Part shown: positions 51,381 through 58,659 of the stretch, piece after piece
Numbering within the stretch: position 1 is the stretch's first letter
Layout of the letters: each line of letters starts with the position of its first letter
Origin: Deltaproteobacteria bacterium
GTDB taxonomy: Bacteria; Desulfobacterota; Dissulfuribacteria; Dissulfuribacterales; UBA3076
Reading direction: 5' to 3'
Length of the DNA: 58,659 nt
NCBI GenBank assembly: GCA_003194495.1
Contig: PQXE01000008.1
Location: forward strand, 1-58,659
Made by a program: the position numbers and the translations under genes
Notes under the pieces: generated by a model
The model's database searches: none
Seen by the model: only the letters and a program-made list of their open reading frames with translations
Told to the model about the DNA's origin: nothing

Positions 51381-52539
51381 TCGCGATCGTCTGGCTGATA
51401 CCTTCAGGCAACTTGTCTCGATTGACAGTCCTTCAAGAGAGGAAGGAGCTGTTGCAGACTGGATCAAGAGGACCCTGAAAGAAGAGGTGGGGGCGGAGGT
51501 AACAGAAGATCAATCGCGTGGTCAGACAGGCTCTGAAAGCGGCAACATCATTGTCCGCATCCCGGAGACGGAAAAGCTAGTCCCGCTCTTTTTTAATGCC
51601 CATCTGGACACCGTGGAGCCGGGAAGAGGAATCAAGATCATCTTTAAGGACGAAATTTTTCAGAGTGACGGGACTACGGTCCTGGGTGCTGATGATAAGG
51701 CGGCTATTGCCATACTTATTGAGACGGCCAGGTTATTAAAAGAGCACAAAGTCTCTCATGGTCCTATTGAATTTCTGTTTACTGTATGCGAGGAAATAGG
51801 CCTGCTTGGCGCCAAGTCACTGGACCCTGATTTGCTTGAGGCAAAGGCCGGGTATGCTCTCGATTCAAGTGATCCGGAAGTTTTGATAAATCAAGCCCCT
51901 TGTGCCATTCGTTTCAATGTCAGGGTTGTCGGCAAGGCCGCGCACGCAGGTCTCCATCCCGAGCTGGGAATAAATGCCATACAGGTTGCGGCCAGGGCCC
52001 TGGCAGAAGTTCCTCTGGGCCGCATTGATGAGTATACTACTGCAAATGTCGGATTGATACACGGTGGCAAGGCCACCAACATAGTACCTGAAGAAGTGGA
52101 GCTGGAAGGCGAGGTCCGTAGCCACAATCCCGAAAAATTACAGGAAGTCCAGGACCAGATCCTTGAGACTTTTCACAGAATAGCCCTGGATTTTGAGCAA
52201 GGGGAGAACCAGGGCCGGGAAAATCCGGGGTTACCCCTGATTAAGACAGAGATTATCGACGACTATCCCCTGATGTTAGTCTCTGAAGAACATCCCCTGA
52301 TTACCACTGCTGTGAAAGCGGCAATGGGGCTTGGGAGAAAGCTCAGGCTGGATATGACCGGAGGGGGAAGCGATGCCAACATCTTCAACGCCAAAGGCCT
52401 TGCTACAGTGGTTATGGGAATCGGTATGCAGAATGTCCACACTACCTCAGAGCATATCAGCCTGGATGACATGGTGGCTACCGCAGAGTTGGTACTGGAG
52501 ATAATAGGGGCCTGGGGGATGCCTGACCATAAGCGCTAA
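51364..52539 (+). CDS. M20-family peptidase (PepT-like, tripeptidase type)
   Basis: A 391-residue zinc aminopeptidase-like enzyme. FFNAHLDTVEPG supplies a His and Asp ligand, TVLGADDKAAIAIL the bridging Asp, FLFTVCEEIGLLGAKSL the catalytic Glu pair, and GKAAHAGLHPELGINAI marks the dimerisation domain. TGGGSDANIFNAKG and GMQNVHTTSEHI complete the PepT-type site. ATG 51364 lies inside the end of lon behind AAGGAAGG, so Lon and this peptidase are probably translated together. Together they suggest a degradation chain from proteins to small peptides. Confidence 0.9.
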   Translation: MRLKINRDRLADTFRQLVSIDSPSREEGAVADWIKRTLKEEVGAEVTEDQSRGQTGSESGNIIVRIPETEKLVPLFFNAHLDTVEPGRGIKIIFKDEIFQSDGTTVLGADDKAAIAILIETARLLKEHKVSHGPIEFLFTVCEEIGLLGAKSLDPDLLEAKAGYALDSSDPEVLINQAPCAIRFNVRVVGKAAHAGLHPELGINAIQVAARALAEVPLGRIDEYTTANVGLIHGGKATNIVPEEVELEGEVRSHNPEKLQEVQDQILETFHRIALDFEQGENQGRENPGLPLIKTEIIDDYPLMLVSEEHPLITTAVKAAMGLGRKLRLDMTGGGSDANIFNAKGLATVVMGIGMQNVHTTSEHISLDDMVATAELVLEIIGAWGMPDHKR

Positions 52540-52561
52540 GTTGTTTTTGCATCGGATGTGC

Positions 52562-52766
52562 TAATGAACATCGAACATCGAACGTCCAACATCGAATATT
52601 GAATGGAAAAAAAGGACATTATCCATAAGGCTTCGTATCTCATTAAAGGAACTTAGGGAGACCCAGAGATGGTTAAAACTCATTCAGCGTGTACCATTGA
52701 ATGTTCAGTATTGGATATTCGTTTTTCATTCGACGTTGGACGTTCGATGTTCGATGTTCGACGTTC
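52562..52766. repeat. Large inverted repeat of CATCGAACGTCCAACATCGAA units
   Basis: The left arm (52562-52606) and the right arm (52698-52766, GACGTTGGACGTTCGATGTTC) are near-inverse copies built from GTTCGATG or CATCGAAC units. The spacer is about 90 bases. A transcript could form a long hairpin between two convergent genes. The 52540-52780 gap holds no gene. Confidence 0.7.
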
Positions 52767-52780
52767 ATTTTTAGTTGATA

Positions 52781-53071
52781 TTACAGGTTATTTCTTTTCT
52801 CCCTAAACTCCTGTCTGCACTTGTCGCTGCAGAAGTAATAGGTCTTTCCTTGTTGATTAAGGGATAAAGCATCCCTTTTAGGGCAATAGACGCCGCATAC
52901 CGGATCTTGTACCAGTTCGTCTGTTATGGGTGGCTGCTCACCGGCCTGTTTTGAACCGGTTTTTAAAACCTTTCGTAATTTGAGGCCTTTCAAAAAACCC
53001 TTTATGACATAACAAAGTGCCAGGAAAAGGGCGAGGAACAAGATGAAGCGCACCATGGGCTTAGTAGCCAT
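52781..53071 (-). CDS. Small membrane-anchored YHS-domain protein
   Basis: A 96-residue protein: one N-terminal membrane helix (FILFLALFLALCYVIKGFL, 8-26), a linker, and a YHS domain DPVCGVYCPKRDAL...GKTYYFCSDKCRQEF (56-90) with four cysteines suited to binding metal such as copper, iron or heme. YHS domains are linked to metal or redox handling. It overlaps the folK stop by 11 bases and is the last gene of the dap-folK unit. The first cysteine pair (VCGVYC) resembles TRASH-type sites. Function unknown. Confidence 0.75.
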   Translation of the reverse strand: MATKPMVRFILFLALFLALCYVIKGFLKGLKLRKVLKTGSKQAGEQPPITDELVQDPVCGVYCPKRDALSLNQQGKTYYFCSDKCRQEFREKRNNL

Positions 53072-53609
53072 CCTGTGTTTCTTGGTGGTTTAATTTTCTG
53101 ACTTCCGGGCTGTCCTCAGAAAGTCCGGCCAGGAGTTCCGAAACGGTTTTACCCCATGGTGCAAGCAAAAGATCCGGGGCAAGCTCAGCCCACGGGACCA
53201 ATACGAACCGCCTGGTGGAAAGACGCGGATGGGGGATGTGGATTTGGTGATTTGGTGATTTGGTGATTTGGTGATTGGATGTCCGGATGAGTACTCCTTC
53301 CATGAAGAGCAGATCCAGGTCAATGGGCCTGTCTTTTGTTCCCAAGCGGTCTCGACCCATGGCCTTTTCGATTGCCAGCAGGTTGGAAACCAAGTCCTCC
53401 GGGCCAAGGCCTGTAATTATTTCCGCCACGGCATTTATGAACCATTGGGATGTATTTATGTCCACAGGCTCGGTCTCATACCATTGTGAGCAGCGCAACA
53501 CTTCTATTTCGGGATGGGCGGACAAAAGACCAAGGGCCTTAATACAGTTTTCAATCCTATTCCCAAGATTGGTTCCCAGACCAATGTAGGCCCTTATCTG
53601 TAATTTCAA
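53061..53609 (-). CDS. folK: 6-hydroxymethyl-7,8-dihydropterin pyrophosphokinase (HPPK)
   Basis: Transfers pyrophosphate from ATP to the pterin in folate synthesis. The 182-residue protein has YIGLGTNLGNRIENC, YETEPVDINTSQWFINAV, DRPIDLDLLFM and PHPRLSTRRFVLVPWAELAPD in order. Residues 111-123 (SNHQITKSPNHQI) come from a TTTGGTGA tandem repeat inserted between the DLDLLF strand and the PHPRL loop. It overlaps dapL by 4 bases (ATGA). Other folate genes are not adjacent. Confidence 0.92.
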   Translation of the reverse strand: MKLQIRAYIGLGTNLGNRIENCIKALGLLSAHPEIEVLRCSQWYETEPVDINTSQWFINAVAEIITGLGPEDLVSNLLAIEKAMGRDRLGTKDRPIDLDLLFMEGVLIRTSNHQITKSPNHQIHIPHPRLSTRRFVLVPWAELAPDLLLAPWGKTVSELLAGLSEDSPEVRKLNHQETQDGY

Positions 53610-54769
53610 AGAATTTTCTTAAGCCTCTCGACAACTTCTCCCATGCGCTCCTTTGATACAGTCAGTGCCATGCGTACATAACCCTCACCGGAATTGCCAA
53701 AGCCGTTTCCAGGAGTGCACACTATCCCGGCCTTTTCCAGGAGTAATGTGCTGAAATCCTGAGATGTATAACCCTGAGGCACCGGAGTCCAGATATAAAA
53801 CGTGGCTTTTGGAAAAGGGGTATCAAGGCCCAAGTCTCGAAGGCCTGAGACCAGCACGTCCCTGCGCTCGGAATATATTTCCTGCATTTCACGGACACAG
53901 GATTGGTCACTTTCAAGGGCTGCAATGCCGGCCTCTTGAATAGCCTCAAATTGTCCGGAGTCTACATTGGACTTTACCTGTGTCAGCGCACCGATCAGGT
54001 CCGGGTTTCCCACGGCAAATCCTATGCGCCAGCCGGTCATGTTGTAGGTCTTTGACAGTGAATGAAACTCCAGTCCTATGTCCTTGGCACCCGGGGCGTC
54101 GAGGAAGCTCGGGGCAATATATCCGTCGTATGTCATTTCGCTGTAAGCATTGTCGTGACAAACGATAATGTTGTTTTGCTTTGCGAAGTCCACGACCCTG
54201 GCAAAGAACTCCGGCGGGGCCACTGCAGCAGTGGGATTATTCGGGTAATTGATCCACAGGATTTTTGCCCTTTTCAGGATATCGCCCGGTATGGAATCAA
54301 GATCAGGCAGAAAGTCGTTTTCAGCAATTAACGGCAGATAGTAGGTCTCACCGCCGCTAAATAATGTGCCGATATTATAAACAGGATACCCCGGCGTGGG
54401 AACCAATACTACATCACCGGGATCTACAAAGGCGAGAGGAAAGTGCGCTATTGCCTCCTTTGATCCTATAAGGGCGGCTACCTCGTTGACAAGATCAAAG
54501 GACAGGTCAAACCTCTTTTTGTACCAGCCGGCTGCTGCTTTCCGGAAGGCAAGCATACCGGAAGATGAGGGATAACTGTGATACCGCGCTTTCTGAACAG
54601 CAGCTATCATCCGCTCCACAATAAACTTGGGTGTGGGAAGATCCGGATCACCAATTCCCAAATCAATAACATCTACACCTTTTTTCAGGGCCTCGTCCTT
54701 CATTCGGTCGAGCTTCACGAAAAGATATGGTGGGAGCTGTTGTAATCTCCTGGATTTTATAAAAACCAT
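53606..54769 (-). CDS. dapL: LL-diaminopimelate aminotransferase
   Basis: A PLP fold-type I aminotransferase (387 residues) that converts tetrahydrodipicolinate directly to LL-diaminopimelate, bypassing the acyl pathway. VIDLGIGDPDLPTP, YHSYPSSSG, WINYPNNPT, HDNAYSEMTYDG and the PLP-Lys loop SLSKTYNMTGWRIGFAVG are all present. DapL rather than the DapD/DapC route is typical of Desulfobacterota. The gap to dapB holds a copy of repeat element A. It overlaps folK by 4 bases. Strict DapC- or AspC-type alternatives cannot be fully excluded, but the dapA-dapB context supports DapL. Confidence 0.9.
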   Translation of the reverse strand: MVFIKSRRLQQLPPYLFVKLDRMKDEALKKGVDVIDLGIGDPDLPTPKFIVERMIAAVQKARYHSYPSSSGMLAFRKAAAGWYKKRFDLSFDLVNEVAALIGSKEAIAHFPLAFVDPGDVVLVPTPGYPVYNIGTLFSGGETYYLPLIAENDFLPDLDSIPGDILKRAKILWINYPNNPTAAVAPPEFFARVVDFAKQNNIIVCHDNAYSEMTYDGYIAPSFLDAPGAKDIGLEFHSLSKTYNMTGWRIGFAVGNPDLIGALTQVKSNVDSGQFEAIQEAGIAALESDQSCVREMQEIYSERRDVLVSGLRDLGLDTPFPKATFYIWTPVPQGYTSQDFSTLLLEKAGIVCTPGNGFGNSGEGYVRMALTVSKERMGEVVERLKKIL

Positions 54770-54790
54770 AAAAAGACCTCAATTTGTCAT

Positions 54791-54914
54791 TAACCCACCG
54801 AACTGTAAGCGTTTACAGGGTGCTGCAGATGCGAGGCGTACGGGTACGCAGACGTACTCCCTGTACTTCAAGTGCCCGACAACAAAGCAGATGCGGTGCC
54901 CTGTGAACGCTTAC
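54791..54914. repeat. Dispersed palindromic element A, partial copy
   Basis: Matches the ACTGTAAGCG-to-AACGCTTAC half of the element (compare 23730-23840), without the other end containing GTAACCGTTCAC. The right end is 8 bases from the dapB stop codon. Confidence 0.82.
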
Positions 54915-54922
54915 AAAAATAA

Positions 54923-55726
54923 TTACTTGAGCCCCAACACATCTTGCATATCGTAGAACCCTGCGGGCTGCTCGACGATCCAGAGGGCTGCTCGCACTGC
55001 TCCTTTTGCAAAGGTGTCCCGGCTTGAGGCCTTATGCACGATCTCAATACGTTCACCTATGCCGCCGAAAAGCACTGTGTGCTCGCCGACTATGTCTCCG
55101 GCTCGAAGGGTCTGGATACCGATTTCCTTTTTGCTCCGCTCACCAATGAACCCATGCCTTTCAAATAGACCTGCCTCGTCGAAATCCCTGCCGAGGGAAG
55201 CGGCGATGACACTGCCCAACTGAAGGGCCGTGCCGCTTGGGGCATCTTTTTTCATTCTGTGATGTGCCTCTACAATTTCAACATCATAGTCATCACCAAG
55301 GACCTTGGCTGCGGTGTCAACAAGCTTGTAGAGGAGATTAATCCCTACGCTCATATTGGGTGCGAGTACACAGGGGAAATCCTTTGCCAGTTGTTTTATC
55401 TCGTCGAGTTCCCCACTGGCCAACCCCGTGGTGCCTATAACTATTGGTCTTTTGTGAGACGCCGCGATGCGGGAGTGCTTCAGGCTGGCCTCGCTAATAG
55501 TGAAATCTATGATGATATCTCCCTGGTTTATCACGGAATCGAGGCTGTCTGCCACGGACACTCCCAACGATTCGAGTCCCGCAGCCGTCCCTGCATCCTG
55601 TCCGACAGCAGGGCTGTCCGGATGTTCAAATGCCGCGCCTAGAGTGATACCTTCAGTTTTATGAATCATGCTTATGATGCGACCGCCCATACGGCCACCT
55701 GCACCGGCTACTATGGCTCGGACCAT
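54923..55726 (-). CDS. dapB: 4-hydroxy-tetrahydrodipicolinate reductase
   Basis: DapB reduces the dapA product with NAD(P)H. The 267-residue protein opens with AIVAGAGGRMGGRIIS (Rossmann loop) and contains IDFTISEASLKHSRIAAS, VIGTTGLASGEL, APNMSVGINLLYKL and EAHHRMKKDAPSGTAL, the catalytic His-His-Lys region. The C-terminal RAALWIVEQPAGFYDMQDVLG is typical. AGGAGGGA precedes ATG 55726. It follows dapA by 98 bases, which hold a hairpin repeat. Confidence 0.97.
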   Translation of the reverse strand: MVRAIVAGAGGRMGGRIISMIHKTEGITLGAAFEHPDSPAVGQDAGTAAGLESLGVSVADSLDSVINQGDIIIDFTISEASLKHSRIAASHKRPIVIGTTGLASGELDEIKQLAKDFPCVLAPNMSVGINLLYKLVDTAAKVLGDDYDVEIVEAHHRMKKDAPSGTALQLGSVIAASLGRDFDEAGLFERHGFIGERSKKEIGIQTLRAGDIVGEHTVLFGGIGERIEIVHKASSRDTFAKGAVRAALWIVEQPAGFYDMQDVLGLK

Positions 55727-55735
55727 ATTCCCTCC

Positions 55736-55824
55736 TAGCGCCCTTTGGGCGAGCTGTTAAGCTATTAAGCCGTTGAGCTGTTGAGCTGGCTTGCCTTATT
55801 AACTTAACAGCTCACCAGCTTATC
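55736..55824. repeat. AGCTGTTAAGC hairpin repeat
   Basis: GCGCCCTTTGGGCGAGCTGTT at 55739, followed by AAGCTATTAAGCCGTTGAGC and TTAACAGCTCACCAGCTTA. It is an inverse relative of 30381-30440. It lies between dapA and dapB and could form an internal hairpin in the lysine operon mRNA. Confidence 0.65.
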
Positions 55825-56763
55825 TTACTTGACCAGTTTGATGTCTTGCAGAACCCCTTTCAGCCGTTTCTTGTTGGCCTCACTCATTGAGGCCAGGGGA
55901 AGACGAACCTCATCTGTCGGTATCTTGCCCATCATTGCAAGGGCGGTCTTGGCCGGAACGGGATTTGTCTCAAAGAAAAGTGCATCAAACAGTGGAAACA
56001 GCTTTAAATGCAACTGACGTGCCTTTGTCAGGTTACCCTTTTCAAATGCGTTCATCATGGCAGCCATTTCCTTTGGCACTACGTTGGATGCAACCGAGAT
56101 GACACCCTTGCCTCCAATGGCCATGATGGGAAAGGCAGTAAAGTCGTCTCCAGAAAGCACTATGAAATTTTTAGGACATAACCTGATTACATCTGTTACT
56201 TGCTTCAGGCTTCCCGTAGCCTCCTTGATCCCAATAACGTATCTATTTTTGGCGCAGCGTGCCACTGTTTCCGGGAGCATGTTCACCCCTGTACGTCCGG
56301 GTACGTTATAAAGGACCATGGGGAACTTGCATTCATCCGCTACGGCCATAAAGTGCTGGTATAATCCCTCCTGGCTGGGTTTATTGTAATAGGGTGTAAT
56401 CACTAGGGCTGCATCTGCACCGGCGTTCTTCGCATGCTTGGTGAGCATGATGGTCTCTGCAGTGGAGTTGGAGCCTGATCCGGCGATTACCGGTACGCGC
56501 CCCTTTACGGTCTCTATGGTGATCTCCACTACTTTCATGTGCTCTTCGTGGCTGAGGGTGGCTGACTCACCAGTGGTGCCGCAGGGTACTATACAATTGG
56601 TCCCGGCCTTTATGTTCCAGTCAATAAGGGCCTTAAGGGCTTCCTCATCCAGCTTCCCGTCCTTAAGGGGGGTTACTATGGCAACAATGGCCCCGCCGAT
56701 CTGCTTTTTTTGTTTCCTGCCTGAACTTCCCCCCTTTTTGCTTGCTTTGGTCTTGCTCGCCAT
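55825..56763 (-). CDS. dapA: 4-hydroxy-tetrahydrodipicolinate synthase
   Basis: DapA condenses pyruvate with aspartate semialdehyde. After the start, IGGAIVAIVTPLKDGKLDEEAL leads into the TIM barrel; PCGTTGESATLSHEEH, YYNKPSQEGLYQHF, YNVPGRTG and GIKEATGS contain the conserved Tyr and Schiff-base Lys. At 312 residues it is about 20 longer than usual, because the N-terminus is a lysine- and glycine-rich leader MASKTKASKKGGSSGRKQKK. No later start with a better ribosome-binding site was seen, so the leader is probably real. It begins the dapA-dapB-dapL-folK unit. Confidence 0.95.
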   Translation of the reverse strand: MASKTKASKKGGSSGRKQKKQIGGAIVAIVTPLKDGKLDEEALKALIDWNIKAGTNCIVPCGTTGESATLSHEEHMKVVEITIETVKGRVPVIAGSGSNSTAETIMLTKHAKNAGADAALVITPYYNKPSQEGLYQHFMAVADECKFPMVLYNVPGRTGVNMLPETVARCAKNRYVIGIKEATGSLKQVTDVIRLCPKNFIVLSGDDFTAFPIMAIGGKGVISVASNVVPKEMAAMMNAFEKGNLTKARQLHLKLFPLFDALFFETNPVPAKTALAMMGKIPTDEVRLPLASMSEANKKRLKGVLQDIKLVK

Positions 56764-56979
56764 AATTTTGACCCTCCACTAGAGTAATTTTTTAGAAATT
56801 TTCCTTATGGAAAAACATCTGATGTTCGATATATAGATTATTAAAGGTTTTATGTCCTGAGGGCAAGTGTTGTTAAAGATAATTGAGGAAAGTGATAATT
56901 GAAGAATTGAAAATATTTTTTTAATTTTAATTCCTCAATTCTTCAATTCCCAAATTTGTTTTAATAATTTGTTTTAACA
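56764..56979. other. Divergent gap between dapA and the response regulator
   Basis: It should contain both promoters. An AT-rich inverted block (GGAAAGTGATAATTGAAGAATTGAAAA and AATTCCTCAATTCTTCAATTCCC, split over 56890-56950) can form a hairpin built from AATTGAAGAATTG units. No sigma-54 -24/-12 pair was found. Confidence 0.45.
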
Positions 56980-58344
56980 ATGAACAAAAAAAGGCTTTTA
57001 GTTATTGAAGACGAGATTTCCGTGGCCAAGCAGCTTAAGTGGGGCATTGGAAAGGAATATGAAATAACCATTGCCTCTGAAGTTGATGAGGCTAGACAAC
57101 TGCTGGCCTCCGGCACCTTCCCGGTAGTTACCCTGGATCTAGGCCTTCCGCCATACCCGGACACACCCCGGCATGGTTTCAAGTTCCTGGAAGAGATATC
57201 TTCCGTTGCTCCTTATACAAAGGTGATAGTCATCACCGGCAATGCCGAAGAGGAAAATGCTGTCCGGGCCATTGCCCTTGGGGCAGCCGATTTTTGTGTC
57301 AAACCAATCGATTTAAAAATACTAAATATTATCCTTTCCCGCACTTTCAGGATCCATGAATTGGAAGAGGCTAACCGTAGGCTGCAGAATCAATCCAGCC
57401 AAAGTGGCTCTTTTTACGGCATGCTTGGTGTCTCCCCGATCATGGGCAAGCTATTTGAGCGCATCAGACAGGTGAGTGAAACCGATTACCCTGTCCTCAT
57501 AGCCGGAGACAGTGGTACGGGCAAAGAGATGGCAGCCCGGGCCATTCATAGCCTGAGCCAAAGGGCCCAAAAGCCCCTGGTGATCATTAATTGCGGGGCG
57601 ATCCCTGAAAATTTGCTCGAAAGTGAGCTTTTCGGCCACGAAAGGGGCGCTTTTACCGGGGCGGCAGGTCGAAAGATCGGCAAATTTGAGCAGGCTAACA
57701 AGGGGACGATTTTTCTCGACGAGATCAGTGAACTGCCCCTGGCCCTCCAGGTGAAAATATTGCGGTTTCTCCAGGAGCGTACTGTCGAACGGCTGGGGGG
57801 AACAAAGACAATCACATTGGATGTCCGCATCATTGCAGCCACCAACGTCAATCTGGAAGAGGCTGTTAAGCAGGGAAGGTTTCGTGAAGACCTTTTCCAC
57901 CGCCTGAATGTGGTTCCATTATGGATCCCCGGTTTGAAGGCAAGAAGTGAGGACATCCTGCTCCTGACCCATCACTTTCTTCAGGAAGAGACTCGGAATT
58001 TGCACCGGGGGCAGATAACACTTTCGCCGGCAGCTATTGCCGCCCTGACTGCATATACATGGCCCGGCAATGTCCGTGAGCTCCAAAACCGCATCCGCCG
58101 GGCATTGAGCACTACAACCGGCCGAGTCATTGACCCCGCCGACTTGGGGCTGGAAGACGCTTCTTTAGAGCAGGAGGAACAAAAACTGCCCACACTGAAA
58201 GGGGCCCGGGAAGCAACGGAAATCAGAATTATCCGCAGGGCCTTGGCACTCACCGGCAATAACATCAGCCAGGCAGCTAAACTGCTTGATACCAGCCGCC
58301 CCACCCTGCATGACCTCCTTAAAAAGCATGGGATAAGTCCCTGA
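56980..58344 (+). CDS. prsR: PEP-CTERM-type sigma-54-dependent response regulator
   Basis: A 454-residue NtrC-class regulator. The receiver domain (1-125) has the phospho-accepting Asp at 53 in VVTLDLGLPPYPD and the distinctive HGFKFLEEI and ALGAADFCVKPIDLKIL stretches of the PEP-CTERM-box response regulator family. The AAA+ domain (about 144-385) has GDSGTGKE, the sigma-54-contact GAFTGA and a Walker B GTIFLDEISELP. A Fis-type helix-turn-helix (ISQAAKLLDTSRPTLHDLL) ends it. The partner histidine kinase and exopolysaccharide genes are not in the window, so its regulon is unknown. Confidence 0.88.
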   Translation: MNKKRLLVIEDEISVAKQLKWGIGKEYEITIASEVDEARQLLASGTFPVVTLDLGLPPYPDTPRHGFKFLEEISSVAPYTKVIVITGNAEEENAVRAIALGAADFCVKPIDLKILNIILSRTFRIHELEEANRRLQNQSSQSGSFYGMLGVSPIMGKLFERIRQVSETDYPVLIAGDSGTGKEMAARAIHSLSQRAQKPLVIINCGAIPENLLESELFGHERGAFTGAAGRKIGKFEQANKGTIFLDEISELPLALQVKILRFLQERTVERLGGTKTITLDVRIIAATNVNLEEAVKQGRFREDLFHRLNVVPLWIPGLKARSEDILLLTHHFLQEETRNLHRGQITLSPAAIAALTAYTWPGNVRELQNRIRRALSTTTGRVIDPADLGLEDASLEQEEQKLPTLKGAREATEIRIIRRALALTGNNISQAAKLLDTSRPTLHDLLKKHGISP

Positions 58345-58346
58345 TC

Positions 58347-58368
58347 GAAAGGCTCAGATCAGCCTTTC
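58347..58368 (+). terminator. Candidate terminator of the response-regulator gene
   Basis: GAAAGGCT (58347-58354) pairs with AGCCTTTC (58361-58368) around a CAGATC loop. There is no strong T-run after it, so activity is uncertain. Confidence 0.45.
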
Positions 58369-58403
58369 TATCCACAGAACTACCTTGTCCTAATTGAATT
58401 GCC

Positions 58404-58517
58404 TCAAAAAGCAATGGTGGCCCTGTCAATTTCTTCCATAGATGCCCTGACACTCGCGTAATGGGGCTCAAGATACATCTTAAGGGTAGAGTTAATAGAG
58501 TTAACATCGCCTTTCGT
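58404..58517 (-). pseudogene. 3' fragment of an unidentified gene
   Basis: A short open stretch without a start codon reads LKMYLEPHYASVRASMEEID and ends in a stop at 58404. It is cut off by an in-frame stop at 58518-58520 next to the IS end. It has an amphipathic, coding-like composition but matches no family I recognise. Confidence 0.3.
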
Positions 58518-58536
58518 TTATACATAACCACCGTAT

Positions 58537-58659
58537 AATGGACCCCAAAATTTGGACAGTGTGTTAAGTTACACTTGGGAGGAAAATGAAGGAGGACCAA
58601 GTGGAGAATTTAAGGAGAAAGCACACACCGTCATTTAAGGCCAAGGTTGCCCTGGAGGC
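58537..58659 (+). mobile_element. IS3-family element, left end and transposase OrfA start (partial)
   Basis: TAATGGACCCCAAAATTTGGAC near 58537-58557 resembles the terminal repeat of IS3-family elements. Downstream, GGGAGG leads to ATG 58586, which opens MKEDQVENLRRKHTPSFKAK, the usual OrfA start (RRKxxPSFKAKVALEA) of IS3-type transposases. The element runs past the window end. It borders the unidentified gene fragment at 58404-58517. Confidence 0.75.

Noticed and set aside
52640..52780. A small frame on the plus strand in the GTTCGATG repeat
   Set aside because: The predicted peptide is just a translation of the tandem GTTCGATG units, seen in unrelated genomes as a repeat artefact.

Overview
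The window looks like a chromosomal contig of a Gram-negative anaerobe from the Desulfobacterota (former Deltaproteobacteria). The gene orders ffh-rpsP-khpA-rimM-trmD-SPOUT methyltransferase-rplS-rnhB-yraN and rpsF-rpsR-DUF2232-rplI-dnaB are typical of that group. A DsrC with both redox cysteines, a YeeE/YedE-type sulfur transporter, a 12-heme lipoprotein cytochrome, LptD (so an outer membrane) and LL-diaminopimelate aminotransferase fit a sulfur- or sulfate-metabolising member. Genus cannot be decided from the sequence alone.

Layout. 1-0.65 kb: a transposase fragment and the scar of a VapBC toxin-antitoxin pair. 0.65-6.2 kb (minus strand): translation and secretion operon yraN to ffh. 6.4-9.4 kb (minus): Lon protease and an Hsp20 chaperone. 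9.5-14.5 kb (plus): rpsF-rpsR-DUF2232-rplI-dnaB-rsmG and a CDP-archaeol-synthase-like membrane protein, with a good sigma-70-type promoter. 14.6-19 kb: PHP phosphoesterase, LptD and a sulfur transporter. 19-21.5 kb (minus): scpA, trpS and an M50 protease. 22-26.6 kb: envelope proteins (DUF4412, 12-heme cytochrome, beta-helix protein, TPR/beta-barrel protein). 26.8-32.7 kb (minus): a compact seven-gene operon with an E1-like enzyme, a ubiquitin-like sulfur carrier ending in Gly-Gly, a JAMM-motif protein, two adjacent aspartase/fumarase-superfamily lyases, an NnrD-like kinase-fold protein and a DUF3343 carrier-like protein. 33-40.7 kb: a second-type EF-G, a DUF5335/DUF2934-like protein, a YcaO-TPR protein, DsrC, a secreted FG-GAP-like protein, an ATP-grasp enzyme and a zinc ribbon. 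40.8-42.1 kb: a decayed stretch with a truncated HU/IHF gene and a nuclease remnant. 42.1-47.7 kb (plus): rplU-rpmA-obgE-proB-proA and a NadD-RsfS fusion. 47.9-52.5 kb: peptide ABC ATPase, a second Lon and an M20 peptidase. 52.8-56.8 kb (minus): dapA-dapB-dapL-folK-YHS protein. 57-58.7 kb: a PEP-CTERM-type sigma-54 response regulator, then an IS3-like element running off the end.

Best candidate for an undescribed system: the E1/Ubl/JAMM/double-lyase operon (26773-32690). Its parts suggest a thiocarboxylate sulfur carrier feeding sulfur (or selenium) into a small molecule built by the two lyases. The product is unknown.

A second theme is repeats. At least six full or partial copies of a roughly 120-160 bp palindromic element, bounded by 12-mers close to GTAACCGTTCAC, lie between genes, several only 3-9 bases from start codons. 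Another element carries the ribosome-binding site and start codon of nadD. Simple-sequence hairpins occur in many gaps, and short tandem repeats lie in frame inside scpA, folK and an ABC ATPase. No tRNA, rRNA or CRISPR was seen.
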